Assembly (NCBI RefSeq): GCF_947507565.1
Contig: NC_089179.1
Location: forward strand, 2,125,747-2,189,746
DNA from: Oscarella lobularis
Lineage: Eukaryota; Porifera; Homoscleromorpha; Homosclerophorida; Oscarellidae
Reading direction: 5' to 3'
Length of the DNA: 64,000 bases
Part shown: piece after piece, positions 20,760 to 32,789 of the stretch
Layout of the letters: each line of letters starts with the position of its first letter
Position numbering within the stretch: position 1 is the first letter of the stretch
The notes under the pieces: model-generated
What the model was told of the DNA's origin: nothing
Seen by the model: only the letters and a program-made list of their open reading frames with translations
Databases searched by the model: none
Translations under genes and position numbers: made by a program

Positions 20760-22630
20760 TCATTCAGTCACATGCTCCCAAACTTTTCACGTGATTACCT
20801 TTTATGGTCATGCAATTAGACGGGCTGATGTCTTAGGATTTAGGCTCGGCTGATTCCCATTTTTTAGTGAAGACAGTCATCATTTGTTGAAAATTCTGTT
20901 CCGACTTTTCGCGTAGGAGGCAGCAGAGCTCCTCATATATTGGCCGCCTGTTTTCACTTTTTTCAACTTTGCAGAGATTCCTCTTAAAAGTTCTATAGAG
21001 AATTTTTTTACCCTTCCCTAATTTTTTACGTAGCTGGCCTAATTGTAAATGGTGAAAGTAGCCATGGATATAGCAACTCTCTGTCTGCCCTATTGTAAAT
21101 AGAGGCTACAAAACTGCACTTACCGGCCGACGTGCCAAGGGCATAGGATGTGTCTAGCTTCGTTCCCAAGAGCAGCACGCACAGCAACTGGAATGGCGAG
21201 ATCTAAAAGCGGTCATATATAATCTATAAAAGCATGTAAACGCTAACCGTCATCTGACATTACTTCGTTCACTTTGGTGGAAGGACTAGCACCAACAACA
21301 CATTTCAAAAAAAGCTTGATAACACTGCTGCTTTCGTTGCTGCTAATGCACCATCCCGCAGTACATCCTTAGGAAGACAAACACTTAAGATTCGCTATTC
21401 TGCTTTCCGGTTACGCGCTGTAACTTACCGTTTCCAACGTCGTCTACCACCATGACAGTAATGAGTTTGTACCCATACTGATTTGTACCGTGGGTTAGCT
21501 GTGATCGACGCTAAAAATAGGATCCGCAACTATAAACCCACTTATGTCTGATAAAAAGCTTGCAGAGAAAGAAATGTGCGTCGTGGCATTGATTTAATTG
21601 CACGACAACAACGCCCGTATAAAATCTGCGCTGGCCTACACTGTACGACAAAAAAACACGAAACGTTTTTCTGCATCAAGTAAGTGCTTTTTTGACTAAA
21701 ATAAGCGTAAGAAAAAAAGAACTTCATACACAGGGGGGAGGATTTTTCTCTTCTTTTTCCCCAGCGACTTCAAATGCGTCTAGAGCGCCTCACTGCTAAT
21801 GAAGGTAGAACCTTCACTCGTTGTGAAGGTATAATCTTTATCGTTGTGAAGGTAGAACCTTCACTCGATTTGAAGGTAGAACGTTCACTCCTTATGATGG
21901 TAGATGTCCGGGAAGGTCTCGCGAATTCAAACGAAGGAAGACAACGAACTGTTTGTTTCATGCGGATGAAATAATGTACGATAGACTTGTGATTGCGTCA
22001 ATGCACGCTCATGTGATCACATAACGGGAAAAAGCTCCTGTCTTCCTGGCTGGAAGGGTAAACGTTGGGCCTCACTTTTTCTAACAGTAATTATCAGTTT
22101 ATCAGCTACGTTTTTATGTCATAAGTCGCTTTATAATAACCGCTTCGGTTTGCAAACTTGGTTTTAGACTGTTTTCCTAATCTCTTCGTACTGACCCATC
22201 ACATAGGCAGAAACCTTTACGAAAAGCCATACACACTTTTTCTTCTAAATCGAGTCAGAGGACACCCACCTCGCTGCCAACGACAATTTGATCCGAAGGC
22301 ACGCGAATTTTTGGTCCCGTCAAGATTGCGGCACTGTTAACAGCGTTTGATTTCTAAGTCAAGTTCTAAATTTGTACGTTTACGAAATATTACTGACGGC
22401 GTTTGATTACTAAGATAGCGGCACTGTTGAAGGGTAACGAATCCTCGAGAAGGGGAAAAAAAAAGAGCGAAAGAGATCTTAGAATTACGAGAAGGCGTGC
22501 GTCAAGGTGAGCATGGTGCATGCACTAAAGTTCTGAGGTATACAATACACCGTCGATTGAATTCAAATAAGCGGGCTGCATCAACTTAACACTGAAGAAT
22601 CGATTTCGTCGTATTCACTATTGCTTCGGA
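20760..22630. other. No gene recognised
   Basis: AT-rich sequence with short frames only, apart from the small tandem repeat at 21801. No domain, RNA gene or transposon terminus was identified. Confidence 0.3.
21801..21895. repeat. Four 24-bp repeats with an internal palindrome
   Basis: Units begin GAAGGTAGAACCTTC, ACTCGTTGT and vary slightly. GAAGGT and ACCTTC are complementary, so each unit can fold on itself. The open frames over it are repeat artefacts. Confidence 0.85.
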
Positions 22631-22633
22631 AGC

Positions 22634-22726
22634 TTCTTCATTTGTTCACGTCCAGTCACCAAGGAGTTGTCAAAATGAAGTCACTAGCCAGATGTCACAT
22701 CTGGTGGCCTCAAATCGACAAAGAAG
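22634..22726 (+). mobile_element. Gypsy integrase zinc-finger fragment
   Basis: Encodes SSHQGVVKMKSLARCHIWWP, the HHCC region of a Gypsy integrase, close in wording to the equivalent regions at 38180 and 42270. No flanking pol is present. Confidence 0.65.
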
Positions 22727-22817
22727 AAAACCAAAGCCCCTATAACACGTAAAACTCTAGTGCATGGTCGAAACGATCTCGTTGGACGTAAAGTTGTCTG
22801 TAATCTTTGCTTCTTGG

Positions 22818-22918
22818 GGTTCCATCTGCCTATACTTGAGATCTTAGCTCCTAATCTTTGTTTTTAACGGATCCATCTAGATTAGGAGCTAAGGTCTCTA
22901 ATATAGGCAGATGGATCC
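22818..22918. repeat. 101-bp hairpin element
   Basis: CCATCTGCCTATA...TTAGCTCCTAATCT on the left is mirrored by AGATTAGGAGCTAA...TATAGGCAGATGG on the right, around a loop of about 20 bases. Probably a tiny foldback MITE. Confidence 0.8.
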
Positions 22919-22929
22919 CTTACCACGCT

Positions 22930-25900
22930 ATTATTCACTAGACGCGTTCCGTCCGCCTGAACTGCAAGCGTCGCTTGCGCGCAACGACGTACAGACATGT
23001 GTTTGTCCAGATATTCAGTGTCGTGACGATGAGGGATTGGCCTCAGTAAGGGAGAGAGACTGATAGAGTGAGGGGAAACGACGGGGGTTTCTAGGAAAAG
23101 GCTGCGCGGAATGAATTCCTGTGCGGCGGTTTCCATCTTGCCACCTTCGTACGCGCCGGCACCTATGCCTCGCGCCACCGAACAATTAACGATGGCCAGT
23201 GGCCATTCAATCGACGTCATCGGCTCAGCGGATTTTCCTCTCCGCATCGGTACTTGGTCGACGCAACAGCGTTTCCGCGTAGCCCCGAACTCTACAAACC
23301 CCATCTTGGGTGTTGACTGCATCGTCCCCAACAACATCGATATCATCACCTCTAAACGTCAGTTACGACTCCCAAACGGCGTCTCGTACCCTCTTATTGC
23401 CCCGCACTGCCCCACACGGTCGCTTCTTCGCGCAGAGCCTACGTTACCGCTGTCCGTGGTGCTTGCTGAGTCCGTCGTCTTTCCGCCGGGAAAATCGGAG
23501 ATGATTGTTGCCGGCATTATTCAATGCGCGGATTCCGCGGAGAGATACAATTCTTCTACATCCCTCCTATTGTTTGAGCCGTTGCCGTCTCTGACAGAAA
23601 AACACGAGTTGGTTGTCTCCGCATCTCTGGCGAACAACAATAACGGTGGGATTCCGGTGCGTATTCTCAACGTCGGAGGAGCACGCAAACTGTACAAGGG
23701 GAAACGTCTTGCCAATATCGCCAACCGTTTCATCTCCGCGAAGAGGCGCAGCGTCAGGTGGAAGAAATGCTTGATGCCGGCGTCATCGCCCCTAGCAACA
23801 GCCCGTGGTCGTCACCCATGATTCTCGTACCAAAAAAGAATGGGAAGTTACGTTTTTGTGTCGATTTTCGCCGCCTGAACGATTACACCACCAAAGACGC
23901 TTACCCGATTCCGCGCATTGACGACGACCCTTGACAATCTTGGCGAATCTCAATATTTCTCTACTCTCGATCTCGCATCGGGGTACTGGCAGGTTGGGAT
24001 GGCTCCGGGGGATCGTGTCAAGACAGCCTTTTCGTGCAACGGAGGTCACTATGAGTTTCAAGTTATGCCGTTTGGCCTGACCAACGCGCCCGCAACATTT
24101 CAGCGATTAATGGACCTTGTGCTACGGGGGCTCCCACTCGACTCTTGCCTGGTGTATTTGGACGACGTCCTTGTACACTCGCGCACATTCGAGGAACATA
24201 TTCGCAACCTCGAAGCGGTGTTTTCTCGTTTGCGGTCTGCTGGCCTGAAATTGCGGACCGAAAAATGTCAGTTTCTTCGCTCGGAAGTGCCTTACCTCTG
24301 TCACATTATCAGCGCCGCGGGAATCGCTACTGACCCGTCGAAAGTTGAGAAAGTCCGACATTGGCCTCAACTGCATAACAAAACGGAAGTTCGATCCTTT
24401 ATTAACTTTGCTGGTTACTACCGTCGCTTTGTTCAGGACTTTTCAACAATCGCTGCTCTCCTCCATGATTTAACTACACAAAAGGTGCCTTTTCAATGGT
24501 CGCCCGCAGCGGAGACGGCATTTGCGAAATTGAAAAACAAACTGACGTCCGCTCCCGTTCTTGCTTTCCCTCGTTTTTCTCAACCTTTTCGCCTCAAGAC
24601 CGACGCCAGCGACGCCGGCCTGGGGGCTGTTTTGTTGCAGCTCATCGACGGACAGGAGCATCCAATCGCGTATGCTAGTAAGAAGTTAAACGACGTCGAA
24701 AAGCGATACAGCGCTACCGACAAGGAGTTGTACGCTATTAAATGGGGGATGGCGCATTTCCATCCTTATTTGCTCGGATCGCCATTTGTCGTTATAACAG
24801 ACCATCGCCCCTTGGTTCACCTCAAAAATATGAAACAGACGTCAGGAAAAATAAGCCGCTGGCTTCACGCCATCTCTCAGTACACCTTCACCGTGGAATA
24901 TAAACCGGGTCGACTTCACGAGGACGCCGACGCACTCTTCAGAATGTGCGGCGCAACGACAATTTCGGCGGGCGTCACAGAAGCGGAAATGCGTGCGTTA
25001 CAGACTTCCGACGAGGCAATCAAAGCGGTTATCTCTCGGCTTCGCGAAAACAACGGATGTCCACCCTGAAGGGCGAGGGCGCGAGGGCGCATATCGCCGT
25101 TATTGTCAGCTCTGGGATCAACTGCAGTTGGGTAACGACAACATTCTTCGGCGACGACGAAGACTTGGCGCCCGTCTTGACGAAATCACGGTTTTGGTTG
25201 TTCCGCCGACTCTTGTCCCTACCATTCTCCGTCAAGTGCATGACGATCCACTCAGCGGACATCTCGGCGTTAACAAGACGGTGGATGTCCTTCTTGAGCG
25301 CTACTACTGGCCGGGTTTTTCCGCAGATGTCAAACGCTACATTCGCGAATGCCCGGCGTGTCAGCGGACTTTCGTATTGACACCCCGACCAAAAGCTCCC
25401 CTTCGCTCGATTCCAGTTGGTAGTCCGTTCGACATGCTGGCCATCGACTTTCTGGAACTCCCGCGCACGACTCGTGGAAATCGCTACGTCCTCGTTTGTT
25501 CCGATTATTTTACTCGCTGGCCAGAGGCGTTTGCTACAACCGACCAGACCAGCGAAACTGTCGCAAAAGTCCTTTTCGACGGAGTTATATCACTCCACGG
25601 GGTTCCACTGACGATCCACTCCGATCAGGGTTCCAGCTTTGAAAGTCGGGTGATACAACGCCTATGCCAACTGATGGGCGTTCAGAAAACCAGAACCACT
25701 CCCTATCACCCGCAAGGGGACAGACTGGTCGAAAGATTGAACCGCTCACTGATGGGTATACTGCGTCGTTACTGCGCAGATCGACCCCTCGAGTGGGACT
25801 TGTGGTTACCGGCGGCGCTTCACGCTTATCGCGTCACCAAGCAAACATCTACTGGCGTGTCGCCGTTTGAGTTGCTCTACGGACGGAAGCCTCGTCTGCC

Positions 25901-26830
25901 AACGGACATTGCGTGCGGAAGCGCTCCTCCCGTACCAACAGACACAACGGAATACTTGAATCAGCTACATCAGCAAATGAACAGTGCTCGCGAGATAGTG
26001 GACGCGAACCTGGCAGCGGCCCAAGAGCGTCAGCGTCACGACGCACCCGTACACGTCCATCAGTACCAACATGGTGATTGGGTTTATTTACATGATCCCG
26101 GACGACGGAGAGGGAAGGCACACAAATTATTGTCCGTCTGGGACGGTCCGTTCCAAATCCTCAAAAAACAAGGCGACAACGACGTCTACAAAATCAAGCA
26201 CACGACAAAGAGTCGACGACGTCGTTGGGTACATCATGATCGCCTGCGACCGTGCTACCGTCGTACCAACGAGTCAACACAAACGAATGGCAAGTCAGTA
26301 CATCTTCCGCCCGAGTCGGGCACACCGTCGGAACAGGAAACGAGCACTTCCGATTCGTCGCCTCCCGAGAACGCGAATGTTGAAGAAGAATGCACCGTTC
26401 TGTTAGAACCCGCACCACCAATAAGCAGCACACAGATGGTAATTCCAACGCCAGCACGTCAGAGGAGAAATTCAACCCAGCTTGGAAGAGCGCCGTCCCA
26501 CGGTCCCGTCGAAGTTGTGTCACCAGCCCGAACTGCGGACACGCCACAGCAACCAGAGCCGCCAGTGTTAGACTCACCGGACCCACAACATCAACCGCCA
26601 AACCAATCGGCGGACGAATTGACGTACCGTCGACCACATCGGGTCTCTAGACCACCCCGGCACTTGGAAGACTTCGTTTTAGACTTTTCGGACAGCGACG
26701 ACCAGTCATAGTCATAGGCGTTGTAGTAGTGAAGTAATGCTTTATACGGGGAGTTGGGGGAAGGCCTAGATTAGGGAGGGTGATTGAGAAATAGAACAGT
26801 CTTGCTTCTCGTGTGTTTCTGGTGGCATCG
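22930..26830 (+). mobile_element. Gypsy A LTR retrotransposon, internal region
   Basis: Protease remnant, reverse transcriptase, RNase H and integrase follow in the standard Gypsy order. A purine tract (GGGGAGTTGGGGGAAGG, 26739-26755) sits where the polypurine primer should lie. No pair of LTRs was found and gag is missing, so the copy is truncated at the 5' side and uncertain on the 3' side. Confidence 0.8.
23111..26711 (+). pseudogene. Gypsy A pol polyprotein
   Basis: The 5' block (23111-23821) matches a retropepsin region (SILPPSYAPAPMPRATEQL, NPILGVDCI), but the expected DTGA active site reads NSCAA. Reverse transcriptase follows (FCVDFRRLNDY, then after an extra base near 23927 STLDLASGYWQV and LVYLDDVLVHS), then RNase H (TDASDAGLGAVLLQ, ATDKELYAIKW, TDHRPLVHL). 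A second frame change near 25065 leads into integrase: GHLGVNKTVDV, CPACQ, LAIDFLELP, IHSDQGSSFES and RLVERLNRSL carry the HHCC and DDE residues. The tail is proline-rich with no chromodomain visible. Three frame blocks, so not translatable as one product. Confidence 0.85.
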
Positions 26831-26864
26831 TCGTTGTCGTCTGGTTTTATTACACATCGCCGGA

Positions 26865-27427
26865 AGATCTGTGCACAACCAACGCATTGAGAGGTTCTGG
26901 CGTGATGTCACCGTTGCCACAGCCGGAACTTACCGAGAAATTTTTTGACACATGGAGAATGAAAATTTGCTCGACCCGGACAACGTCACGGATCTCTTTT
27001 GCTTGCACTACGTCTTCCGTCCACTAATTCAACAGAGCCTTGACCGGTTAAGAGAGGCTTGGAGCCGTCACCGCTCTCGACAGAAGGAGGGAGGACCCCT
27101 CTACAGGTAACACCTCCAGTGCCGCCAAGTCTAATAAGAGTCGCTTTTGGCTAACTTTTGTAGCTGTTTGCTCGTGGCTTGCTCGCCGCAGCCTGGTCAA
27201 GCCAGGACTCTGAAGAGGTGATCCCGGATATGTATGGAATCGATTGGTCTGGTCCTATTTCAGAAGACCTCGGTGAAGGAGTTCCTGTCGAAGATCTTCC
27301 TCCTGTACTACCCGAGGCCGATTTTGAATCACTACGTCGTGAATTTGATCCACTGGAAGACGATGGCAACTACGGAATAACAATGTATGGGAGAGTATCG
27401 AATTTTGTAGCTACTCACATGTTCTAA
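26865..27427 (+). pseudogene. Integrase-core (rva_4-like) protein, C-terminal half
   Basis: Exon 1 (26865-27106) reads NQRIERFWRDVTVATAGTYR, a TGA at 26946-26948, then DPDNVTDLFCLHYVFRPLIQ. A GTAACA donor and a TTTTGTAG acceptor (exon 2 from 27164) lead to LFARGLLAAAWSSQDSEEV, DMYGIDWSGPISEDLGEG and NYGITMYGRV, ending at TAA 27425-27427. The order is that of integrase core domain proteins abundant in cnidarians and sponges. Only the stop codon breaks it. Unlike the copy at 1825 it belongs to the RIERFWRD subgroup. Confidence 0.7.
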
Positions 27428-27686
27428 TGGAAAATAATGTCCGCGCTATTACTCATTATCACATTTTGCACCCATCCAATTCAATCAAATCTGACATAAC
27501 ACATTTCAATAAGACACCGTCAAAATTTGTCGACATCATCAAGCATGATGTCCCATGATCAAAAAGCTTCAACTTCGCATAGGAATTTTTCGAATACTGA
27601 GATTTTTCGAACACTGAGACGTGCCTCTGTCACAAATAGCAATTGATAATAATTCTTGCTGTAAATAACTAGGACATACCGTCAAA

Positions 27687-30522
27687 TTAGAACATTCCGA
27701 ATCCAATGTAGCCAGTTAAAAGAGAGTCGTCCATGCAGCGTAAAAAGTCACTGTACGTGCGATGACAGACGGGCAACGTCAGCTCTGGCAGACATGTATT
27801 TGCCGAAGGGTACGGATCGGCAGCCGTATCTCCTTCAGCAAACGACACCTCAATCTTCGACCCAGGAGAGAAACTGGAGATGGAAGAGAGCAAGAAAAGT
27901 GCAGCAGCGCCTCCCATACTTTCATCTCTTTCCCTATCGATCGGCAATAGACGTGTGTTTGGCCATGGCCAGTTTAAACACTTACCGTCAGGAAAGGTCA
28001 AAATTCTCTCTCCCTCAATAATGTACTGACAAAAGTAGGCCTCAGTTCTTCTCTCGTCGTCGGTGTGACAGGTGTTGGGTGAGAAGCAGTCCATAACCCT
28101 AAGAAAATAAGAAGCCATAAACGACTACCTGATTGGCGATCACCTTTCAGCGGTTAGAGCGTCATCTTCCTGCGGAGTGAAAAACCGCATCATCATTTCA
28201 GTATTCGTCCGGATGAGATCTATAATCTTCCCAGAGGCCAATCCCTGACAAAATTGGTCAAGCTCTCCCTGCCTTCGACACAACAGCGTCGTAAATTAGG
28301 GCCTGGACGACATGCTCTTTCTTCGTGTATTCCATCGTCTTTCGCCATCCTGCATTCTCGAGCAAATCCATGACCTCCGGCCTTCTAATCATCCTGTCCC
28401 ACTCGCTTTCAGTGCTGCAGTCGCATAGCTGTAAGATAGGTGTAACAAATGCTGATTACTTGCTAGCAGTTTGAAATTTATCAGCTGACCTCTTTGATGG
28501 TTATTTTATTGTCTCCCTCTCGTATATCTTCTATAGACATTAGACCAACTACCACTTCTTGGCCACATCCAGAAATCACTGCATAGAACGCCGGCGAGAA
28601 ATACGGAAATCCGACACCGCACTGAAGAATCGAGTGGGCCAGGATTCCCAGCCGTCTTGTATGCTCGACAGCGCAAGTTGCTTGTAAAGTGCACTGGCCA
28701 GATTCTTCCGCCATTCCCTTCAAACATTTTGGAACCAGAACCAAAAACCTCGGGAATGAGCTGCGAGAAGAACTCAGCCGCTAAACCCCCTGCATCGATC
28801 CCGTTCTCCCCTTCAAATTGAACCTTTCCAAAAGCAATCAACCCCGCAACTACTGACTGCCGTAGCTATAATAGGTGTACCTTCAGCAGCGGAAGAGTGT
28901 TAGTGAAGCGCGACTTGTACATCATGAAACCGTCCTCGAAGATCTTTGAGCGACGAACTGTGATTCGAGCAGGGTGCACCTGATCAAGAAACATCTGCTT
29001 GTGAACTGCCAATAGAGCCGGAAGGTCTCTAAATGACCGTCTTTCCTAAAGTTAATAGATTAGTAGATTTTATACTCTTTACTATTTTCTATGGTCTCAC
29101 TTCCAGGTGACTTTTGGCAGAAGTAGACGGTCCAGGAGTCAATGTCCTAGACGTTGGCATCCCCGAAGTTGAAGATCCAGCAGTAAATGGTTCATCAGCC
29201 GATAGTTTCACAGTCGATGGTGTAGCAGCAGATCCAGTCTGTGCTGGCTCCACTCTGCTGCCATCCGACGCTCCCTGAGAACTGTCGTCAACACCTGGAA
29301 GTATTGCATAAACTCCAAGCAGTAACAATTCTTCTGAAATATCACCGTGATAAAAATGGTTCGCCTGCTCTAAACTCAAGTACATTTCTTGATCAGTCTG
29401 ATCGCTAAATAGAATACATTTAATTAGTCAAATGATTAATTACTCAATATAATTAATTAATTAATGTTAGATTATAAATTAATTAATTATGAAATATTAA
29501 TTCCTTAATTAACTAAGTGCGTGCACAATATTAATTAATAAATTAGTTAATTAGTTGCCAACGTTTACCGTACCCAGTGCAGGTAAACAAGTGTCTCCTC
29601 ATTTCGAACTGTGGCAGTCGCTGAGAGCACCTCAAGCAGTTCGTCGTCGGAACATTGTCGGACGACTCCTAGAAAGCGATGTAGAAAAGAAATGATACAA
29701 TGCGTTAAATTTTGAAAGAACGTTACCACCGAAGATATCGAATTGAGCGGCACGTCACGCTGGATTGGTCGGACGTACACCTTGGTATTGTACCGGTTAT
29801 GGACGCACAAATAGTGGCCATCCATATCTGCTGGGTAGGGAATGAGCTCCCTCGATCCTGCAGACCCTCTTAAAAGCTCAATTCCACCGCACGACTCGAG
29901 AGGCGGAAAGGCGCTCAGGACTGCGCGGTTGATGTCAGCGAAGTAGCACTGAACTTGATTTCTAGCAACTTCAACCCCAGCCCTCGCGCTTGGGGAGACG
30001 ACATAACGTCTGCCAAAGGAACGCGGTTGGTCGTCGTGTCAGCGAGGCAGCAGAAAAACCGAGAGCAAAAATCTCGTTCTTTGCGAACGGTCTGTCTCGG
30101 CCGTGCAGACGCTCTCGAACTCCCGCGTTGAAGGCTTCCTCCTCTCCGAGTGGCAGCAGGAGACGATGTTCGAGACGGACGAAAGGCATTCATCACTTCC
30201 TCCCTAACGTTTCCAGTGACAGTAGACACACCTGCGCAGTACAATCTCTAGAATGCCTTAAAGTCAGAGAGAAAGTTCGTACGTGAAGTTCTCGATGAGG
30301 TAGGCTGAGGAAACTGCCCTCGTTCTCCCTGCCCCTCATCCTCGCCTCTTTCGTCCAAGGATGACATCGACGACCCAGGAGATTCTAACGTGTCGGAGAC
30401 TGTTACGAAAAGCACAGCGCATAATAAGTCTTACGAGCAGCAAATGCGCGAGACAACCGCCTAGCCGTTTCCTCAAGAGTCCCCAAAAAGGCCGCCACGC
30501 TTGAATTCGCTTGTTCGCTCAT
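27687..30522 (-). CDS. HECT-type E3 ubiquitin ligase with zinc finger, multi-exon
   Basis: Reverse-strand exons: 30522-30435 (MSEQANSSVAAFLGTLEE), 30399-30283 (acidic/serine-rich), 30231-29740 (an N-terminal module with GGIELLRGSAGSRELIPYPA and KVYVRPIQRDVPL), 29690-29572 (a CxxC...HxxxxC finger, NCLRCSQRLPQFEMRRHLFTC), about 29385-29100 (ISEELLLLGVYAILPG, CUE-like), 29047-28880 (VRRSKIFEDGFMMYKS), 28830-28500 (FEGENGIDAGGLAAEFFSQL, FPYFSPAFYAVISG), 28430-28147 and 28118-27687 with the catalytic cysteine in PSANTCLPELTLP. HECT ligases pass ubiquitin from E2 through this cysteine to a substrate. Frame changes are needed near 30036, 28650 and 28270; the rest splices cleanly, so it may be a recent pseudogene or a real gene with assembly indels. 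Confidence 0.7.
29400..29560. repeat. ATTAATTA-rich intron of the HECT gene
   Basis: Nearly pure TAATTAAT-type sequence, low complexity, lying between the zinc-finger exon and the CUE-like exon. Confidence 0.8.
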
Positions 30523-30635
30523 ATCGACGCTGTTCTGCCGGAAGAAGAGCTTTCGAAAATCCTCCGAACGACAGAAAACGATCTCTTACTTTGCCGCACG
30601 TGGGTCCCTCGTGTAATGCGTAGCGCACGCTTAAT

Positions 30636-30815
30636 TTTTGCACGCGTACCCTATTTTTGCACTCGTACACCATTTCTGCACGCGTACACCATTTTTTGCA
30701 CGCATACCCCATTATTGCACGCATGCCCATTTTTGCACGCGTACCCCATTCTTGCACCCGTACCCCATTTTTGCACGCGTACCCCATTCTTGCACACGCA
30801 CCCATTATTTAATAT
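30636..30815. repeat. Minisatellite upstream of the HECT start, 17-18 bp unit
   Basis: About ten units of TTTTTGCACGCGTACCCCA with variants (CATTCTTGCACC, CATTATTGCACG). It begins 114 bp upstream of the HECT ATG on its 5' side. Read-through gives low-complexity peptides only. Confidence 0.9.
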
Positions 30816-30976
30816 GAACTGCAATAATGCAAGCGCTTAAATATGCAAGCAAACATGCAAGCGTCATGCATTTTCACTGCGTATGCGCAATTATTACATC
30901 ATACCTAATTATGGCATAATCCGCTCGCCATAGCGCTTATCGTACTGCAATTTTTCAGCCAAAGAAATTCTTTTTC

Positions 30977-31813
30977 CTAACTATGGGAGTCCTTGAAGGC
31001 AAAATGGAAGCTGTGTTTTTCCTCACCGAGTCCTTTGAATATCAACAGCGGTTTCACTCTTGGCTCACCGTCGGCAAAAACAGTCAACTGAACTGTACAT
31101 TGCCGTTTGTCTAGTCCAGACTGCACCACGGACCCGAACTGATTTGTTGCCGGTGTCGTCACACGTGCTTCCATCGGAGAAGCAGAACGGTAAGGGTCTT
31201 TGATCCATATTAGCAATCCGACTTTCCGTCCACTTCTTCAGAGGACATCCCCTTTGAGCGACTCTGCCCGAATGCTTTGATGAAACTCCTGTATCAGCGA
31301 CAGCTTATCTTCTTGTTGTCTTTGGCTTGTGTTTGTTCTCCATCGTTCAGTATTCGATGCCGCTTCTTGAAGCCCGTAAACTAGTCTTCTGAAAAGGCAA
31401 ATTGAGCACTGGGAGAAAGCTCGTGAAGTATCTGTTTCGATCGTAGCATAAACCACCACCGTTTCACCTAGGATAACACAGCAAGCTGACGGCATTCCAT
31501 TGCATAGACTGGCGTTTGACTTCACCTTTAGACGTCCTTCCTCAAGCTTTTATACTCGTCGTGCAATTTCTGTTCCATTTCAGGGAACTTCGGCGTCCGA
31601 TCAAATTTAATTCGTTTGCTACCCTTTCGGCTTTGACGAATCTTATCCTTGCTTAGGATCCATTGCTTCACCGTTTTCGTGTGAACAGAAAAATGCTTGC
31701 TTGTTTGATACCGATTCCTGCCGTTGCTCTCATAGAATTCTATTGACGACTTCGAGTTTCACTTCTGTCGTGTAGCTCTTTCTGCTTCGATCCGAGACTC
31801 GCAACTCAGCCAT
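30977..31813 (-). pseudogene. Pogo-like (CENP-B/DDE_1) transposase
   Basis: From ATG 31813 (MAELRVSDRSRKSYTTEVKL) a helix-turn-helix region runs, after a frame change near 31745, into SKHFSVHTKTVKQWILSKDK, a typical pogo DNA-binding start. Further down come SLIQEFHQSIRAE and, in another frame, QSGLDKRQCTVQLTVFADGE with PRVKPLLIFKG, the segment between the first and second catalytic Asp of DDE_1 transposases. The C-terminal Asp and everything beyond KDSHS are missing. At least two frameshifts. Confidence 0.65.
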
Positions 31814-31888
31814 GGCGAAAAAACGTTCAGGTGCGGCGCAACGGAAGATGAGACAACGGAAAACGCGAGCGCAGTCACGTAATTCGCC

Positions 31889-31918
31889 ACTTGATATAAT
31901 AGGAGCTTAATATCAAGT
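31889..31918. repeat. Short inverted repeat ACTTGATAT / ATATCAAGT
   Basis: Nine-bp perfect arms around a 12-bp loop, 76 bp upstream of the pogo-like start. It could be part of a terminal inverted repeat, but no matching copy was seen on the other side. Confidence 0.4.
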
Positions 31919-32239
31919 AGTACTGACTAGAAAAGTCATCGACGACTAACAAAGGAAAGCGCCTAATAAAAAAGGGCGCTTAACAACCCGTGAGTACGGT
32001 AACTCATTCCACTTTCGCGACCGTACACTTCGAAAAATATACGCAAATCGTGCGAGCATCAAATCGTTTGTGTAAGGCCAACTACTAGTATTGACAACAG
32101 CGATATCATTACGTCCGAATCGGAATCGAACGACGACGATGTCAGAATGCACACGCCGCTGCGAAGATGGGAAAACGTGAACTGTCGCCGGAAAGGTATA
32201 TGTATAAATAACTATATCTAACTATTATTTTTGAGACAG

Positions 32240-32780
32240 CTGTTGCTTTACAGTACCGTTGTTGATTTTACCTGCGAAGAAAGTAGATACCACTGCTTAT
32301 TATGTCAGTGAGGTGGCCGTCCCATCCATCGTCATGATAAAATTGCATGTGTCTGGCGTTCGGATTTTGTCGTCTTTGACATCAGCGGAACTCGGCGGTC
32401 TCTTCTAGGCATCGGAGAGGCTCACCCTTTGAGTTATAAGCCTTTCCATCGTCTTCCAAGTTCCAATAACCCAGGCCATGCTGAGGTGGAGAGCGACTGC
32501 TAGAAGGAATAGAAGAACTGGGAGCTGTCTCGTTCTCTTATCCGGATAATTCTTGTTTTTGAATACATGGGTCGATAGATCACAACTACCGTTGAAAACA
32601 CTTCGGGTTTGAAGTGGGATTTCCAAGAGGCCACTTAGGCGCCATCATAATGAAGTCACTCCTCTTTGAATCTGAATATCGCTTCCAAATGTCCTCCTTA
32701 ATCTGACAGATATAGACAAGGTTAATGTTTTTGCTTTGCATCTCTCTACTTGGTCGTTGCTGTAGCAACGGAAGCACAGT
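32240..32780 (-). pseudogene. YDG-type transposon-associated protein, C-terminal fragment (copy 1)
   Basis: The reverse strand encodes GHLEAIFRFKEE, a TGA, LHYDGA, a TAA, then VASWKSHFKPEVFSTVVV, and further down QHGLGYWNLEDDGKAYNSKG. DNA similarity to 63780-63960 is clear (both contain CCTCTTGGAAA and CTTCAAACCCGAAGTGT). The GHFxAxFxxxxxWxxYDG ending recalls the tail of large transposon-linked proteins with a USP-like fold in invertebrates, but the assignment is tentative. Confidence 0.4.
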
Positions 32781-32789
32781 GTAGTCTAT

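Noticed and set aside
22200-22600. Possible LTR pair for Gypsy A
   Set aside because: No direct repeat matching the 3' flank (26712-26900) was found on the 5' side.
30511-30840. 109-codon His/Pro-rich ORF
   Set aside because: Translation of the 17-18 bp minisatellite.
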